Assembly: GCA_009733575.1 (NCBI GenBank)
Contig: ML769691.1
Coordinates: 16,948 to 80,947, forward strand
Direction of reading: 5' to 3'
Length of the DNA stretch: 64,000 nucleotides
Origin: Gymnopus androsaceus JB14
Taxonomy: Eukaryota > Basidiomycota > Agaricomycetes > Agaricales > Omphalotaceae
Under the pieces are notes generated by a model. That model saw only the letters and a list, made by a program, of their open reading frames with translations, ran no database searches and had not been told where the DNA came from. Position numbers and translations under genes: made by a program. Shown here one piece after another: positions 1-11,430 of the stretch (position 1 is its first letter; the number at the start of each line of letters is the position of its first letter).

Positions 1-1203
1 AGCGCCCGTGGGGCGCTTATTTACTTACAAACGGTTCCGAAACACCATAGGGTACCGAGTTTCGACTCCACTTGACTATAGTTTACCAATTTTGACTCAA
101 AACTAACACATGCCGGTCTCACAAACGCCTCATGTACTAAATTCTCAAGTATTTAAACAACGGACACTTTTAGAATAACCTTAGTCGTAATATTTTGTAT
201 CCAAACCCCCTAAATTGAATACAACCGGACTCATTTATTCCAGTCTCAGTTACTGAAGGGCCACCCTGACGATTTTCCAGACACCAAATACCCGATTCGC
301 TGACGCTTTTCCAGTGGATTACATTTACGAACTTACGCTTTGACCATCACGAATCTCTAAATACCCAATCAAATACCATCGTAGTTGTTTATAACAACTA
401 TCCATACCCAAATTCATAGTCGTACTTTCCTTTCGACAAGCCCTCAAACATATTGTTTGAGTATACCATTTCAAACTCCACTATTGAAGTTTGGACTACA
501 GGAACCAAACCCGGTTCTTGACACTCCAGCTCCTGATTTCTGGGTATCTGCACTTCACTCAATACATTGCTGGCTCCTGGATAAATGGGTATTGTCACTC
601 ATTATGGATACTTGTTTGGGAGACCCATCAAGCTGTAGTATACACATTGACTTGACATGCAGTGTGACTTGCAGATAATACAATGACACTGCACATGGAC
701 ATCATGAACTTAGAAGGCCATAGACTATGGATTTTATTGAAAAAGAAATATGGCAATGACTACAATATGAGTTATGCTTGGCTCAATCCTGAAACTGGCA
801 ATAAAGTATTGGAATGGCAAGCCAGAACTATCCAGAACTCATACTTGCCCAGTATTTTGGTATTATTTATTATTGGTGGAGAGTTATCTTAGATATACAT
901 GTAGGTAGTATTACTATAAATGTAGTGGCACAGCCACAGCCCAAAGTGCAGCATTGCACAGTAATGTGCAGTCCTTGCAGTACTGTGGACTGTGGAAATA
1001 CAACTTGTACAGTATATAAAGAGCTCCTTCAAGCTCACTATTGAATAACAATAGTTTTTACCCCACCAAATAATATTCAGCAAGACATAGCCTTCTAATA
1101 TAAAGTTTCACTGTCTCCTCTTGCAATGGATGAATGGACAAGAGCTATTGTAAGTAGCTCTTATTGACTCTTTCCAGTTTAATTCAACTTTGCATACAGT
1201 ACA
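1..1203. other. No recognisable gene
   Basis: AT-rich sequence with only short, unconvincing open frames on both strands. I recognise no protein family, RNA gene or repeat here. It is the left flank of the large transposon-like unit that begins near 1,211, and its last bases contain the left copy of the GTGGTAT direct repeat (1,204-1,210). Confidence 0.6.
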
Positions 1204-1210
1204 GTGGTAT

Positions 1211-2022
1211 CACTTCAGTCACCTACTAAAAAGTACCTTGTTAGGCTCAACTTTTGATCCAATAGTTGGCCCTAAGAGGGGTCAAATCCCCGGGATATCC
1301 CATCTGGGATCACCCAAGTGTCCGGGGTCCTGGCATGGGAGACCCATGGGACATCCATGGGATATCCATGGTCTTCTTTCAGGAAGCTGCTCTACCTGCT
1401 TGTCTTGTGTAGATTCATATCTACCTACCTACCTGCAATTAGTAGGTCTCTTGATGCACTGTTACATCAGCATATAGTATCCCAATTCTTCATCTGTTGT
1501 TGAATACTACTACTACAATACTATTTGTTTTTCAATTATACTAGATATATCACTCCCTTTATATGAATAGAAACATCTTAAGTATTGTATTGACATACTT
1601 TGAGAACCCTTCACTGTCATGTCTTATTATTGCAATGTTAAACTTGGCTTGGACTTATGTACATACAACAGATATCCCACTCAGTAGCATAGTTGAGATT
1701 GCCAACTAGGCTGGAATTGGATATCCCACTCAACTGAGTATGTGGGATTCCCAGGCAACAAGGTAGCTGGATATCCCACTCAACTGACTATGTGGGATTC
1801 CCAGGTAACAAGGTAGCTGGATATCCCCCTCAACTGAGTATGTGGGATTCCCAGGTAACAAGGTAGCTGGATATCCCTCAACTGAGTATGTGGGACTCCC
1901 AGGTAACAAGGTAGGTGGATATCCCACCCACCTGAGTATGTGGGATTCCCAGGTAACAAGGTAGGTGGATATCCCACCCAACTGAGTATGTGGGATTCCC
2001 AGGTGACAAGGTAACTGGATTC
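1211..2022. repeat. Left terminal inverted repeat of the KDZ unit
   Basis: About 810 bp, reverse-complementary to 15,742-16,545 with scattered differences. It contains a CATGG/CCATGG-rich palindromic stretch near 1,335-1,371, an AT-rich middle and a 50 bp minisatellite at its inner end. Short frames here (for example 1,190-1,477) have counterparts in the right arm only because the DNA is duplicated; they are not genes. Confidence 0.85.
1717..2022. repeat. Minisatellite array, left arm
   Basis: About six tandem copies of a roughly 50 bp unit containing GGATATCC, CTCAACTGAGTATGTGGGAT and CCCAGGTAACAAGG. The CTCAACTGAG core is itself palindromic. One copy is shortened near 1,870, and later copies carry CACC or CAAC variants. 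The same unit, inverted, forms the inner part of the right terminal repeat. Confidence 0.85.
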
Positions 2023-2081
2023 TTAACATACATAGAGTTGCAGCCATGTTCAGATAAAAAATTGCATATTTTCTACATATA

Positions 2082-5000
2082 CTACAAGCCTTCTTCATCC
2101 ATCTCCATCTCCCGTACATTATCCGAGAGATCAAGCACATCAATACGCTCAATCAAGCCTAAGTCTAAATCATCTTCATCAAAGTCACTATCCTCATTCT
2201 CCTCATACTTGACATCAAATTCTTCCACAAGATCACTTTCAATCTCCTGCATTGCTTGAAGCAATTCAGCTCCTGTTGGTCCCCACAATTCCATTGGGTC
2301 CTCTCGTGGTAAAGCTGCTAATGCTTTGTCCCATACTACATACAATCACTGCAAGATCCCTTCGTTGTTCCTGCAACTGATGGAGTAGATTCATATCTAG
2401 TAAAACATATATTGCAATGTGAAGATCAATTCAGATTTACCCAGCATACCTTCGGTATCCTCCAGTCGCTCTTGCTACAATCAACCACTCCTCCATAAAC
2501 CAGTCCTTTAGCGCCACCAGTTCATAGTTTAAGCGTAGAAACTCTTCATCACAACAATCCCGAAGCAAAATACCTCAAATGCCAGTTTCTGACGATGCTC
2601 GTCACATGACCACAAAGGTGGTTCAGCTGTGTCATCATCATCCGACAGGCCAATATCATCCCAGATGGAATCGTCAACGTCCAGTCAAGAAAAGTTCCTT
2701 AATCACAATTGGTTTTGGAGCCACTGCATTAGCTGGAGCACGCCTGGATTGAATCAAACCAGTCATTTTGCTGCAGAGCTCATTGTATTTCCTTGCTAGC
2801 GACTGGATACCGGGATCTCGACAGTGTAATGGAGTGCTCTGTGTGATTTTGTAGCTTTTGTTCCGAAAGCTGAAGATACGACTGCATCAGAAAACAACCC
2901 CAGCTTAAATGCCAAGTGTACATACTATTCATCTGTCGCTGGAAGGATTGTTCCAGTTGATCTCTTTCAAATTTGTGGGAGCGGAGCTTCTGGCGCAATC
3001 TAAATTTCAAAGCTCATGCATTCATATGATGCATGATGAACGGGCTGGATGCGAGGTGTTGGTATTGAGTTCTTGCCTGTACTCCTAGCGCATGCTCCTT
3101 GGCGGCGAGGAGTAACTGAGTCTTCTCAAGCTTTTCTCTTAAAGGGTCCAGCTCTAGCTCCGCTGCTGCAACTTCGTAAGGCTCTGCCGAGAGATCAGTA
3201 ATAATGTCCTCGAGGCATTTGACACTGTCCTGTAGAGTATCTCGTGCCTTTCGCAGTCGAAGAGCTTCTTCCACAAGCCTTCTTGGCAGATGCCTTCGAC
3301 TGACCTATACATTCAGTTAATAAAGACTAGCAACGTATAGTCAAAGATAACGCATGAAGAAGTGGCTTAGTCTGCGACTCGACCTGTAGCCTCCACTGCT
3401 CTACAAAGAAAGTCCGGGCTGCACATTGACCAACTGACGTCCTTCTGAGCTTCTTCGCGTCTTGTTCGGGCATGTTTCCACTTGCTGTGCTATCCACAAA
3501 CCCAAACCCCACAGACTTTCACGATCTAAATGTTGAATTTGCGAGTCTAGTGTGTATAGACTGTTGGTGGTGCTGTATAAAAAGTCCGATAGAAAGATTT
3601 ATCAGCCAAGTTAATGCGTTGTCGGAAAGAACAAAAAAAACTCACTCCGCACACTCTCAAGTAAGCGATCAGCTTGCTGATGGAGTGCCAAAAGCGCTCA
3701 CATCCCTCCCCATCGCATAGCCCAAAACCCTTGCATTTGCGTGGATGGTAGATACACTGGCATGGCCAGCCATGACCAAAGGCATGGAACACCAAGATTG
3801 CGAAGGAGAGACAGCGTAGACGCTCCTGCTCAAGGAAACCCCATTTCACACAACTACGCTCCAGTTGGCAAGCGATATCGTAAAGGAGACCCACGGACCA
3901 GTCATCAGGGAGATGGTCAAATAATGTATCCACGAGAGTGATGGCGTAATGCTGGCGTTCTCCCGGGGTGGTCATATTAACCAGCCATAAAACACGGTCG
4001 TGACGACAAAGAAGACCCATTAAAGCAGTCGAATCAAAGAACTGGGTGCTAGCCTTCTGCCTGTCTGCCATCGGCAGTGGTAAAGCTTTCCCCGCAGGCA
4101 TCCAGTACCGAGTTTCGGTACCCGAAGAGAACCCTCAAACCCATCTTCTTCATCCTGGTTCCCCGCCCCCTTCTTTGCTTTTGCAGTGGCGTCTCTGCTA
4201 AGGACGCACTTCTTCAACAAAGTCCTTCCATGTCTCAACATCCTCTGGAGGTATGAATACAGTCTTGGGATGTTCGTGTTTCGGATCCTGAGTCTTGTGT
4301 TTGTTGTTCTTTTGCGTGAAACAAGCATCCAAGCAGACTAACGTGCTCAAACTGAACGAAGTAAGCAAAAAGCGTATATACACGACAAATAGCTACATAC
4401 CCTTCTGCAAAACAAGACTTGCCACCAAAACAAATTGGACACCTGGCACAAAGGTAGTCGGATGGACGTGTACGCGCCGAACCCGTGCTATCTCTACAAC
4501 CTCTCTTACTAGGTCATTGATCATCTTCATCATCGACAAAGGCCTGGAGAGCTTTCGGGAGTGAAAAGCCTCTCACGCTGAGAATCACTCCCCGCAGGAG
4601 TGTTATTGGCCAAGTGATCATCCTCGGTGTCATCTAGAACCGCCTGGCGCGATCTTTGCAGAACGCCATCCACAAATTCGTTGGTAAATTGTTGTAGCCT
4701 ATTATACCACAATAAAGTGTTTGCAAAACGCCGCCGAAGAGGATCCTTAAAGTATAATCAGTTGAACTTTCCAAAGTGATAATGAAGATGATTCACCTGT
4801 CCATGCAACTGGTATCCCTGGGATTTGAGGAAATCTTCAATTGTATTGCACACGGCGGTGTTGTTGGGAGAGATGCGAAGGAAAAGACGTGTTACAAAGT
4901 CCAAAACACGAAGGTCCACAGCCAAGCTGGGGCGCAGTGGCGCACAACCAAAAAGTCCGCGTTTCATAAGCTGAGTCGGGGCGGTTTGGCAGGCGCATGT

Positions 5001-5590
5001 TCTTAGAGTAATTTTTTGAAGATCTGAAGGAGCATTATGAATAATGAATGATTATAATGCTGAAAAAACACTCACTGTTAAATCAAACAACTACATGACC
5101 TCAAGATCTTAACCCTTTGTTGAGACATACGCACTCCTGAGCCTCCAACGATAAATCTTCTGCAAGATTGGAAGATTCCCAAACGTAGTTCATGTACGGC
5201 CCAATAAGACGAGGAATCACCTCGTTTTCCCAGCGTGCAGACTGCGCAAGCCTCTTGCGTGAATGAGGCGTTGGAACCACGAAGGTTTCGCCGCCATCTC
5301 CAAATACGTCATGAATGTTGTCATGAATGTTGCTGGAAGAGGAAACAGCTGCGGTCATACCCCTATTATTATTATTTGGACGCTCCAGGAAACCCACTTG
5401 ACCACGAGGGATAGGAAGATGAGTGCGCTGGGAAAGGGTCTTGCCATTGGGTAGATAGACTATTGGTCTTGCACTTCTTTTCGTGGGTGAACTTGATCGA
5501 AGGAGAGCTCGGAAAGAGGGTGTAGGCCGAGCGTGGTGGGGTCTGCGCACCTACGGGATCCTTTTGGAGGTCCTTTTTCGACAGTCGAAG
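2082..5590 (-). pseudogene. KDZ-superfamily transposase, decayed
   Basis: Catalyses cut-and-paste movement in its family. The N-terminal part at 5,550-5,101 ends with a typical RWENEVIPRLIGPY motif. The piece at 4,967-4,758 contains ISPNNTAVCNTIEDFL. The cysteine cluster near 4,470-4,400 reads LCARCPICFGGKSCF. The core at 4,101-3,640 has FDSTALMGLLCRHDRVLW, YDIACQLERSCVKWGFL and GLCDGEGCERFWHSISK, which supply the expected acidic residues near 4,035, 3,879 and 3,708-3,697. C-terminal helical and acidic parts follow to 2,082. The pieces lie in different frames; some breaks are introns, but others look like real frameshifts, so I call it a pseudogene. It sits between the terminal repeats of the 15.3 kb unit and is its probable original transposase. 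Confidence 0.85.
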
Positions 5591-5787
5591 GCGAGACATT
5601 CTACGTTCACGGAGTAGAATGAGTAAAAAAAAACTGAGGAGAAAACGCGTTCAGTAACGCACGGGATGAACCAAAAACAGCGTGATAGTTTAACGTCGTT
5701 TTCGGACGTGATAACAATGAATGATGGCTTTTACATATTCTTTCATTATTCGACGTTTTTGTGCAACAACGGAAACAAAGATATTGT

Positions 5788-6345
5788 TCATGGTGGCCTC
5801 AACCACACAGTTACATCCGTCTTGATGCTTAGACAAAATAGGTAGTAGTGACATCGAATTGTGCTTGATATGTGCTTGATATAAGGATAGTCTAGATATA
5901 AGTATACTATCCAGTTCAAGTGCGAATCTAATATTAAAGAACTAATTTTTTTTCCCTTTGCGTCTCGTACACGTTCCACCAGATAAGCTTGTCTACGCTT
6001 TTTAGCTTCTTCAGACATACACCTATCCATGTGCTATAATTCTCAGCTTGTCACCAAAAAGCTCCCCATGCTTCAATATCTCATACTCCGGGATGTCGTC
6101 AATTACAGATCGCAGTAGCGCTATGGTATTCTGGTGAATCACATGCAAACCACCCTTGTCATGCTTCAGTAGCCATAGGCATAACTCCTTGCGGTCTGGT
6201 GAGTAATCGCCTTCGAAGGCAGGGCAGTCAACGTCCGGGAGCCTGGCTAAAGCTTCTAGTTCGAAGTCCATGCGCTTCAGGACCCAGTTGGCAATCTCGG
6301 GATCGCGATAAACGAGCTAGTGGGAGCAGAAAACGGAAGTAGTCA
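5788..6345 (-). pseudogene. Unrecognised KDZ-unit gene, frameshifted
   Basis: Reading right to left, an open stretch near 6,335-6,023 contains YRDPEIANWVLKRMDFELEA and a helical region ending in GDKLRIIAHG. A +1 shift then leads into a lysine/arginine-rich tail, MSEEAKKRRQAYLVERVRDA, at 6,030-5,940. The two parts read as one charged alpha-helical protein broken by a frameshift. I do not recognise the family. It lies just upstream of the transposase on the same strand, inside the terminal repeats, so it is probably a passenger of the element. Confidence 0.4.
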
Positions 6346-6739
6346 TCCGTAGCAATATGATTGTCCGCTGATAAGTTGTCAACATATCCCCAACTTGGGA
6401 GCAAGGTGTCATCAACTGTATCGTTGAAATAAAAGAGATCGTTCGGGCCAGATGTCGTCGAATTGAACTATGGGGGTCGGGATGATAGACAAAGGAAGAG
6501 GATTGAGTGGTTTGTAGGTGACCCTTGTAGTGAGAGGTTGGCGCAACTAGCAAGTAACCTGAGTAAGGCGCAAAAAATCTTTGAGAGTAATGAAACTGAC
6601 CTTTTTCCCTGCTGAAGTCCTTTCCGCAAGGGCTTTCTGAGCAGCTCAACCGACCTCCTAAACTCGAAGTCAGCGAAAACATGTAGCGCAATGAAAAGAG
6701 CACACCTTTCGACTCGATTGATCGTATGGCAAAACAGTC

Positions 6740-6982
6740 TTATTTGATTGACTGCAAGCTGTGGTTGAACATTCGAAAAGACATGGCAGATTGAGGTTCC
6801 AGTTCAAGTGCTAATTCGAGGTCCAATAGTGGTTTCATGAACCAAATCCCGCACACTTCATTGTGCTCCAATTTTCGGGCAAGTGTGGCCAGTAGTTTAA
6901 TGTCATTGCAGACGCTCAACAAATCAGACAATAGATCCCAAAAGGGCAAGTCAAAGCAGTTTATATCAACTTGATCAACCAC
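6740..6982 (-). CDS. Unrecognised 80-codon frame in the KDZ unit
   Basis: An acidic, leucine-rich frame with the motifs FDLPFWDLLSDLLSVCNDI and CGIWFMKPLLDLELALELEP. Its composition looks like real protein rather than a shadow frame, but I do not recognise a domain. It may be an exon of the gene at 5,788-6,345; the 6,317-6,703 interval between them has an open minus-strand frame that reads like noise. It is on the same strand as the transposase and the SPT5-like gene. Confidence 0.35.
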   Translation of the reverse strand: MVDQVDINCFDLPFWDLLSDLLSVCNDIKLLATLARKLEHNEVCGIWFMKPLLDLELALELEPQSAMSFRMFNHSLQSIK

Positions 6983-7142
6983 TGTGCCATCAATTATGAC
7001 AATTAATTTACTGAAAACATCAATCCTAGGGGTTCGGGGTTCTACAAGAAGCTATTACAAAGATAAGCAATGATTATACAGTAGTTAGTTTTATATACAT
7101 GGTTAGATACAACTTGATTGCTAGAGATACAGCGGTCAATAT

Positions 7143-10100
7143 TTAAGTTTGTCCAAGTGTTCCATCCCTGTCAGTAGATTCTCCATAAACAACTCCATTA
7201 TCATCCAAGAAAAATCCATTTGTCCAGACATTATCACGCTGTTCCCGCAGTACTGTCATCGCCGCATTACCTGCTGTCCTCTGCTCTCTGGATTCATGGA
7301 CCTCCGCTAGTGAAGCACCACGCAAATGGAAGCAGGGATAGTCCGTCAGAATGGTGTCGATATACTTCCCGTTATCTTTTACTACGGAAACAGCTTGGAT
7401 GGTCCACAGGGGATCACAAAAGTGCTCCATGTTGTTGCCGTAGTATTCCGAAGCACGACGAACTAGTTTCCCAATGTGGTCACCTTCACAGACGAGAAAA
7501 AGTCCAGCAGCCTTGAATGACTTTGTCACTCCATAGGAACGAAATCCCTCCACAAGGTCCTGCACTTGAATTGGACGCTTGTGACCACTAGCACTGTATG
7601 CCTCCGTGAGGCCGTTTACGACTCGCAGACACACCCAGCAATCCTTCTTTTCACCTTTGAAAGCAAGCAAAAGGTCATTGTCACCTAAGCCTTCCCGAAA
7701 TACGAGGGTCGAGCAGCCAATGAATTAAGACAGAAGGTAACATGGTGTAGGTGAGGATGCACAGCGAAGAGATTGATGGATTCGTGCTGACTATCATTAA
7801 TGTACAGGTTTGGAGTTTGGGACAATGCATCAGTGATCATTGAGTCGCCCAAGTAGTATAGTCCTGTCGTTTCATCCCGGATTAGGTCAACTCCTGCTTG
7901 CCTCAGCAACTCCTGGCGGTCGTTGATCCACTGCTGACGAGTCTTGTCGGATTGTGCAAGTAGCTCGTTGACAAAGACATGACGTTGTTGCATTTTTTGC
8001 TGGCATTCTTCTGCTCGCCAATCTCTCCTTCCGTAGGGTATACGCCTCTTTCTTGTCTTCCAAGGTATATTTTGGCACATATCCTTCCTTAAAATCATAA
8101 TACGTAACGCCCTTCTGTTGGCTCTTCGTGCACTGTTCGCCCATGTAATCGTCGTGGATGAATCGGTGGTTGTCGCAGCGGCACAAAACAGTCGTAGTCG
8201 AACCACTCCCTCGGTGAATCTGTCATATTGGAAGTCTGGTACTCGAATGAGAACTGCGATACCACTGATGCGTTTCTCGTCCTGTCTGACATCTTTAACC
8301 CATCTGCGAATACCCCTTGCGCTGAAGATGGCCGACTGGAGTGACCAGGATATCCTCCCAAGGAGATTTTCCCGTGAAGTAGGGAAGATGTGGCAGCCCA
8401 GGCACTGCGGAACTAGAGGCTGTATCCAATTCCTGACTCTGATTTAAAACCAGATTCAACAGGTTCGTAGGGATTGCTTGCTCATTGTTACCAATATAAA
8501 ATTTAGCAAATGGCGGCCAGGGTATCAACGGAACAGCGATAGCGTTGAGGGATAGATTGCGAAGAGTGTTTGGATGCAAGGAGAGTGTTGTTGCGATTTC
8601 GGGGATCCAAACGTCCACAGTCCGGTCGCTAATGGTTACTACCAATCCTTTGCTTTCCGCATAAGGGGACGAACTTCACTGTGAATCATGTTGACGACAG
8701 TGTTCTCAACCAGAGTATGTGTGATCTCCTTGATAGGTCGAACTCCTGCTAATAACTGCACCGTATTGCCTACTCGCATCTTCTTTCGAAGAAAATGGTA
8801 AGGAACGGCTCGCTCTCTCTGGCTGACGAACTCAACGCGGTAGTGGAAAGGATGCATCTCCAAGATTTTCCCTTGGCGCTGGGTGAGGTCCTCAATATCC
8901 AACTCACAGAAAACCTCTCGTGCGAATTCACTGGCCATGGTACCTCCGTCAAAGGGCACTGCTACAACCTCTTCGCCACATTCAAAAGACCAAGATGAGG
9001 GACGTGGCATCCAAGTTTTGAGGATCTCAGAACTGTCCAACTTGGAGAAAGACATCACAAGATCGTTCGGGAAGCGTCTCCGCCAATTGCAGAGTACTTA
9101 TCCAATGGACAGTGAGAGCTAATCCCCTGCGAGTAGTTTGGCGCAAGAAAGTGATTCGTTTACAATTGATCTCCTGGTGAGTGCAGGTGTCCGGATTATT
9201 GCAATGTTGAATGCACTCGAACTTGAGTTTGCATCCGAACTTATTGGCCAGCTGCACAAGTGCACCAGCACCAACCAGGTGAATGGGAGAGGGGCGAAGA
9301 TGACTTAACCTTCTTCTTGGGTGGTTCAGCTGCAACTGACTCGGCACTGAGTTTGAAGTTCAGAAGTCTGAACCTGGAGACAAACAAAATCATTCACGCT
9401 GTTGAGTCAAGCTCATGATAGTCATCCTCGACAATAAGCCCGCAGTCTCCTTTATAACGACCTCTCGTAGCCAGAACCCACATCCCAATTCGAAATTTAT
9501 CTTTGCTGCGTTCGATGTGCCCAACCTTTATGAGCATTGAGGCCAACCACAAGATGATGTTTCGGAAGTTGGAGAGTGGGGCTGTCGGCAATGAAAGGCA
9601 CCTCGTAATGACTGCGAGAGTATGTTGACTCGGTGGTCTAACCAGGATGGACATCACGAGGAGCGTTTGGATAGATGAATCCATCGCAAGTGTGTAGATA
9701 GCTCGCAATGACGTGGTTGCCTGGAAGCATGCTATGAGCCTGAATGTAGATACCTCCGGCGAGTGCTGCCAAAGATGCGTTTCGGAGTATATCACGATTG
9801 ACATAGCCAGTCTCGATGTCGTGGCAAATGCGTTGGACAATGGCTGTCTCTCGACCTCTCTGTAACAAGATGTTAGCAAATGTACGACATTTAAACAACT
9901 AAAAGATTTTACCCTGCAACGAAACATTATAAATCCTGTATTCAAAGAGTTCGGCAGTACCGCCAGTGAGTACATTGACCCAAGAGCGAAACCGATTCCA
10001 TTCAAATCTGCGGTCATCATCTTCCTCCTCCTGGTACGAGGCAGATACAGGAGCTGCGGGACCGTTTGGGCGGAATTGTGAGCCAGAGTAATGTGTGAGG

Positions 10101-10545
10101 ATCTTGTCAAGATCACGATCCAGTTGCAGCCCATCGATGAATTCCTGCTGTGAACCAGGATTAGCTGCGAAAGCCGCCTCCCAGGAAGCACCTGCGTCTA
10201 CTGAAGTTTTGGATGCATGAGATGATTCCTCTGGTGATTCGGAGCGAGCTATATGCCGCTTTTTGCAAGGGGATTCGGGGAGGAGTTCAGAGGGATGGGG
10301 AAGAGTGGCCAGATCATGAGTGTGGGACTCAATCTCGGCATTGATTTGCTCTAGGAGCAGGTCCAGCCTAGAGGGATCATTTGGCGAAGGGAGAGGGATA
10401 GCTTCAGCGGTCTGGCGTTTCCTGTTCTGAAAGGTCTAGCTCTGTTTCTTCGCTAGAATTTTCTTCCTCACTAATATCTTCATCGGCCTCGACAGATACG
10501 AACGTGCGGACCTTGGAATAGCGGAAGTATCAGTGGGGCCCATAT
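7143..10545 (-). pseudogene. SPT5-like KOW-domain protein, decayed
   Basis: SPT5 family members act with RNA polymerase II during elongation; the mushroom-specific relatives have no settled role. From right to left: an acidic N-terminus (FVSVEADEDISEEE, near 10,500-10,440); an NGN-like segment at about 9,895-9,640 (GRETAIVQRICHDIETG, then GGIYIQAHS); a KOW segment at 9,500-9,395 (FRIGMWVLATRGRYKGDCGL); a second KOW-like segment at 8,800-8,640 (MRVGNTVQLLAGV); and a C-terminal part at 7,670-7,143 containing AAGLFLVCEGDHIGKLVRR. The readable frame jumps repeatedly, and not every jump has plausible splice borders, so the gene is probably dead. Long open frames on other frames here (for example 9,394-10,191) are mostly shadows. 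Same strand as the transposase. Confidence 0.65.
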
Positions 10546-10576
10546 GTAGGTTGTTTTTACATACCAAATCAGCCTT

Positions 10577-11166
10577 TTGGGATTGCGAATACCCTGCCAT
10601 GAACCTGAAATAGCTAAAGAGTGTTGGTCAGCTAAATGTTCTCCAGAACGCCTCCTGCCTCATTCAATGGGGCGACACATAGTTTCTCCATCTTTTTTTC
10701 ACATTTTTTATGTTTATTTCACTTCTTACGCATTTTATGGCCTTGAGCCGTTCTTAAGCGTATTTCAATGATACATTATAGCTACGACTATGGTATAATG
10801 ATAAATGACGAACAATAGAGCACTTACTGGATGTACTGGCAGCGTACGTGGAAGTTCAGGAGAAACTGAAAAAAGGTGACGTAACGTCACAGAGTCAGCG
10901 ATACTCCGAGCGCCAACACTTGGTTACATAGTTGAGCGCTCGGAGTATCGCTGACTCTGTGGTATTATGTAACTCTTTCCATCTCTCCCGAACTCACCAT
11001 CGACTGCTGTCCTTCGTAATGCGACTTCATTCAGCGAGTGAGTATTCTCTTCGTTTGTATTTCTACTAGTAGTAGCATAGCGTAAAACATTTAAATAAAG
11101 TAAGAAAACATATTTAAGTGGCTCAAGGCCATAAGAAAACGAAACAAAAATGCAGCGAGTTTGCAT
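10577..11166. repeat. Imperfect fold-back element between divergent gene sets
   Basis: Left and right halves are imperfect reverse complements centred near 10,925. For example, TTATGGCCTTGAGCC at about 10,735 is matched by GGCTCAAGGCCATAAG at about 11,118. The centre holds a perfect 26 bp hairpin. Open frames on both strands encode similar peptides only because of the symmetry. The element lies between the minus-strand SPT5-like gene and the plus-strand gene at 11,431, so it could be a MITE or part of a shared promoter region. Confidence 0.6.
10888..10961. repeat. Perfect 26 bp hairpin
   Basis: The arm at 10,888-10,913 (beginning CACAGAGTCAGCG) is exactly reverse-complementary to 10,936-10,961, with a 22 bp loop. 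It is the core of the larger fold-back element. There is no T-run on either side that would suggest a terminator. Confidence 0.9.
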
Positions 11167-11430
11167 TACACTCTGCTGCGGCGCGATTTAGCTCAGCTTT
11201 TTTGCGCACAGCGTCCAAATTTTTCGTTCTGGAATTGGTATACAATAAGAATATTGCTGAACGGACTTTTTATTTTATTGTTGTAGATTCTCATGCCCAG
11301 TGGCCACAACCATCAATAGCAAACAATGAACATGTCCAGGTCTCGCGTGAGCTTTATTTCTACACATCTGGTGACTTTTTACTGAATTATCTAGCCCGAA
11401 ATTCGACTATTCACCCAAACCTTACCTGAC

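Noticed and set aside
1730..2152. Open frames through the minisatellite, with LPCYLGIPHTQ-type repeats on both arms
   Set aside because: They are open only because the repeat unit lacks stops; the same peptide appears in both orientations of inverted DNA, and no start or conserved domain exists.
7143..8206. Possible TET/JBP dioxygenase, expected from KDZ association
   Set aside because: No HxD...H iron-binding pattern is visible; the segment reads as the C-terminal part of the SPT5-like family instead.
9394..10191. 265-codon minus-strand frame
   Set aside because: Mostly out of frame with the SPT5-like signal; only its last 40 codons (the KOW part) belong to the gene.
10888..10961. Intrinsic terminator
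   Set aside because: The stem is strong but no T-run follows, and such terminators are not a feature of fungal polymerase II genes.
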